Positions 63,522-64,000 of a stretch of DNA of 64,000 nt are shown piece by piece. A program made the translations under genes and the position numbers. The DNA is taken from positions 60,364 to 124,363 of the forward strand of contig JBKPAG010000004.1 in NCBI GenBank assembly GCA_046726315.1, given 5' to 3'. The stretch is from JACVRX01 sp046726315. Its GTDB lineage: Bacteria; Actinomycetota; Actinomycetes; Jiangellales; Jiangellaceae. Under the pieces are notes generated by a model, which ran no database searches, was not told the DNA's origin, and worked only from the letters and a program-made list of their open reading frames with translations. Position 1 is the stretch's first letter. Every line of letters begins with the position of its first letter.

Positions 63522-63770
63522 CTACCCGTCGTCTTCGCCGTGCTGGGCGGACTTTCTCCGCTCAAGCCGCCAGTGGATCTCGTGGGTGTTCGGGTGCCGC
63601 CACTCGCGCATTCGGTACTCGAACCCCGGTAGCAGCACGATTGGGATCGGATCGGGGGATGCCGGGGCGACCGCCCCCACCACGATCTTCGCGTCTGTGG
63701 GGATGAACGGGGACTGCGCGGGGATGGGTGCAGTGATGATCTCCACGGGGTCTCCATAGGGGCGCGCCAT
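63522..63770 (-). CDS. Small hypothetical protein
   Basis: An 82-residue ORF starting MARPYGDPVEIITAPIPAQS and ending in a charged stretch (HEIHWRLERRKSAQHGEDDG). The Pro-rich middle VVGAVAPASPDPIPIVLLPG looks protein-like, but the family is unknown and there is no clear ribosome binding site. It is transcribed away from the promoter-like site at 63819. Confidence 0.4.
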   Translation of the reverse strand: MARPYGDPVEIITAPIPAQSPFIPTDAKIVVGAVAPASPDPIPIVLLPGFEYRMREWRHPNTHEIHWRLERRKSAQHGEDDG

Positions 63771-63818
63771 GAGACGGACGCTAGCACAGGTGCCACACAG
63801 CGGACATATAGAAGCCAG

Positions 63819-63847
63819 TTGACAACCCTATAGATCCCTGTTAGGGT
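63819..63847 (+). promoter_or_regulatory. Sigma-70-type promoter with inverted repeat, facing out of the window
   Basis: TTGACA (63819-63824) and TAGGGT (63842-63847) are separated by exactly 17 bases. Within it ACCCTA and TAGGGT form an inverted repeat with an 11-base spacer, which would place an operator over the promoter. The AT-rich setting stands out in this GC-rich window. The 150 bases that follow contain no start codon that I can assign, so the driven gene must lie to the right. Confidence 0.6.
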
Positions 63848-64000
63848 ACGCACAGGTTCAGTTGCGTCGGGTTGGCCGGGCATCGACCGCCACCCGACGA
63901 GAAACGGCCCCGCATAACTCCTCGTACCCCTTCGCCCCATGACCCCGTGTGCACGGGGAGGGTCGGGCATCGTCAGACGACGGTGCCCGGCCCGCTGTGC

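Overview
The window is a high-GC chromosome segment from an actinobacterium (class Actinomycetia). The gene order shows this: pyrR-pyrB-pyrC-carA-carB, nusB-efp-pepQ-aroB-aroK-aroC, mltG-ruvX-alaS, hisS, relA-apt-secF-secD-yajC-ruvB-ruvA-ruvC-yebC-pdxT-pdxS, and pimA-patA-pgsA-HIT-thrS. This is essentially the Mycobacterium tuberculosis Rv2533c-Rv2614c block plus the pyr block, and the phosphatidylinositol mannoside genes point the same way. I cannot name the genus. Nearly all housekeeping genes lie on the minus strand and many overlap by 1 to 4 bases, so they form long operons.

Layout. 1-7.3 kb: pyrimidine operon, starting at pyrR with a PyrR-binding hairpin beside the pyrR ribosome binding site and ending in carB, which runs off the left edge. 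7.8-12.9 kb: nusB, efp, a frameshifted pepQ and aroB-aroK-aroC. 12.9-22.5 kb: an insertion not present in the ancestral gene order. It holds a TetR regulator with two textbook tet operators, a small ORF, a quinone-oxidoreductase-like gene, and a Tn7-like transposition module. In that module tnsA is intact, while tnsB, tnsC and a long tniQ/tnsD are broken by seven lesions. 22.5-33.7 kb: prepilin peptidase, mltG, ruvX, alaS, rarA, a YceI-like gene, aspS and an Rv2578c-type radical SAM protein carrying a mini-intein. 33.8-57.5 kb: hisS with a hairpin overlapping its ribosome binding site, a frameshifted metallo-hydrolase, a cyclophilin, a DUF349 protein, relA, apt, sec and ruv genes, vitamin B6 synthesis, phosphatidylinositol mannoside synthesis, an EF-G-like GTPase, a HIT protein and thrS. 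57.7-59.8 kb: a three-gene plus-strand operon around a DUF4331 protein. 59.8-64 kb: an accessory tail of small orphan genes, remnants, a LexA-box-linked paralogue pair, hairpin repeats and an outward promoter.

How it works together. The operons supply UMP (pyr/car), chorismate (aro; aroE and aroQ are missing from their usual places), translation (efp, alaS, aspS, hisS, thrS), protein export (YajC-SecD-SecF), Holliday-junction processing (RuvABC, with a LexA box before ruvC), stringent response (RelA), pyridoxal phosphate (PdxST) and envelope phosphatidylinositol mannosides (PgsA-PatA-PimA). LexA-type boxes occur at three places: the radical SAM gene, ruvC, and the accessory paralogue pair.

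The most unusual items are: the decayed Tn7-like element sitting downstream of a prepilin peptidase gene, in an arrangement like Tn7 at glmS; near-perfect tet operators controlling something other than an efflux pump; a 74-bp palindromic repeat present twice, each time between two co-directional genes; the hisS leader hairpin; and the LexA box next to uncharacterised small proteins.

Frameshifts were inferred by reading the translated frames by eye. Single-base errors in the source sequence cannot be excluded for the isolated cases (pepQ, the metallo-hydrolase).
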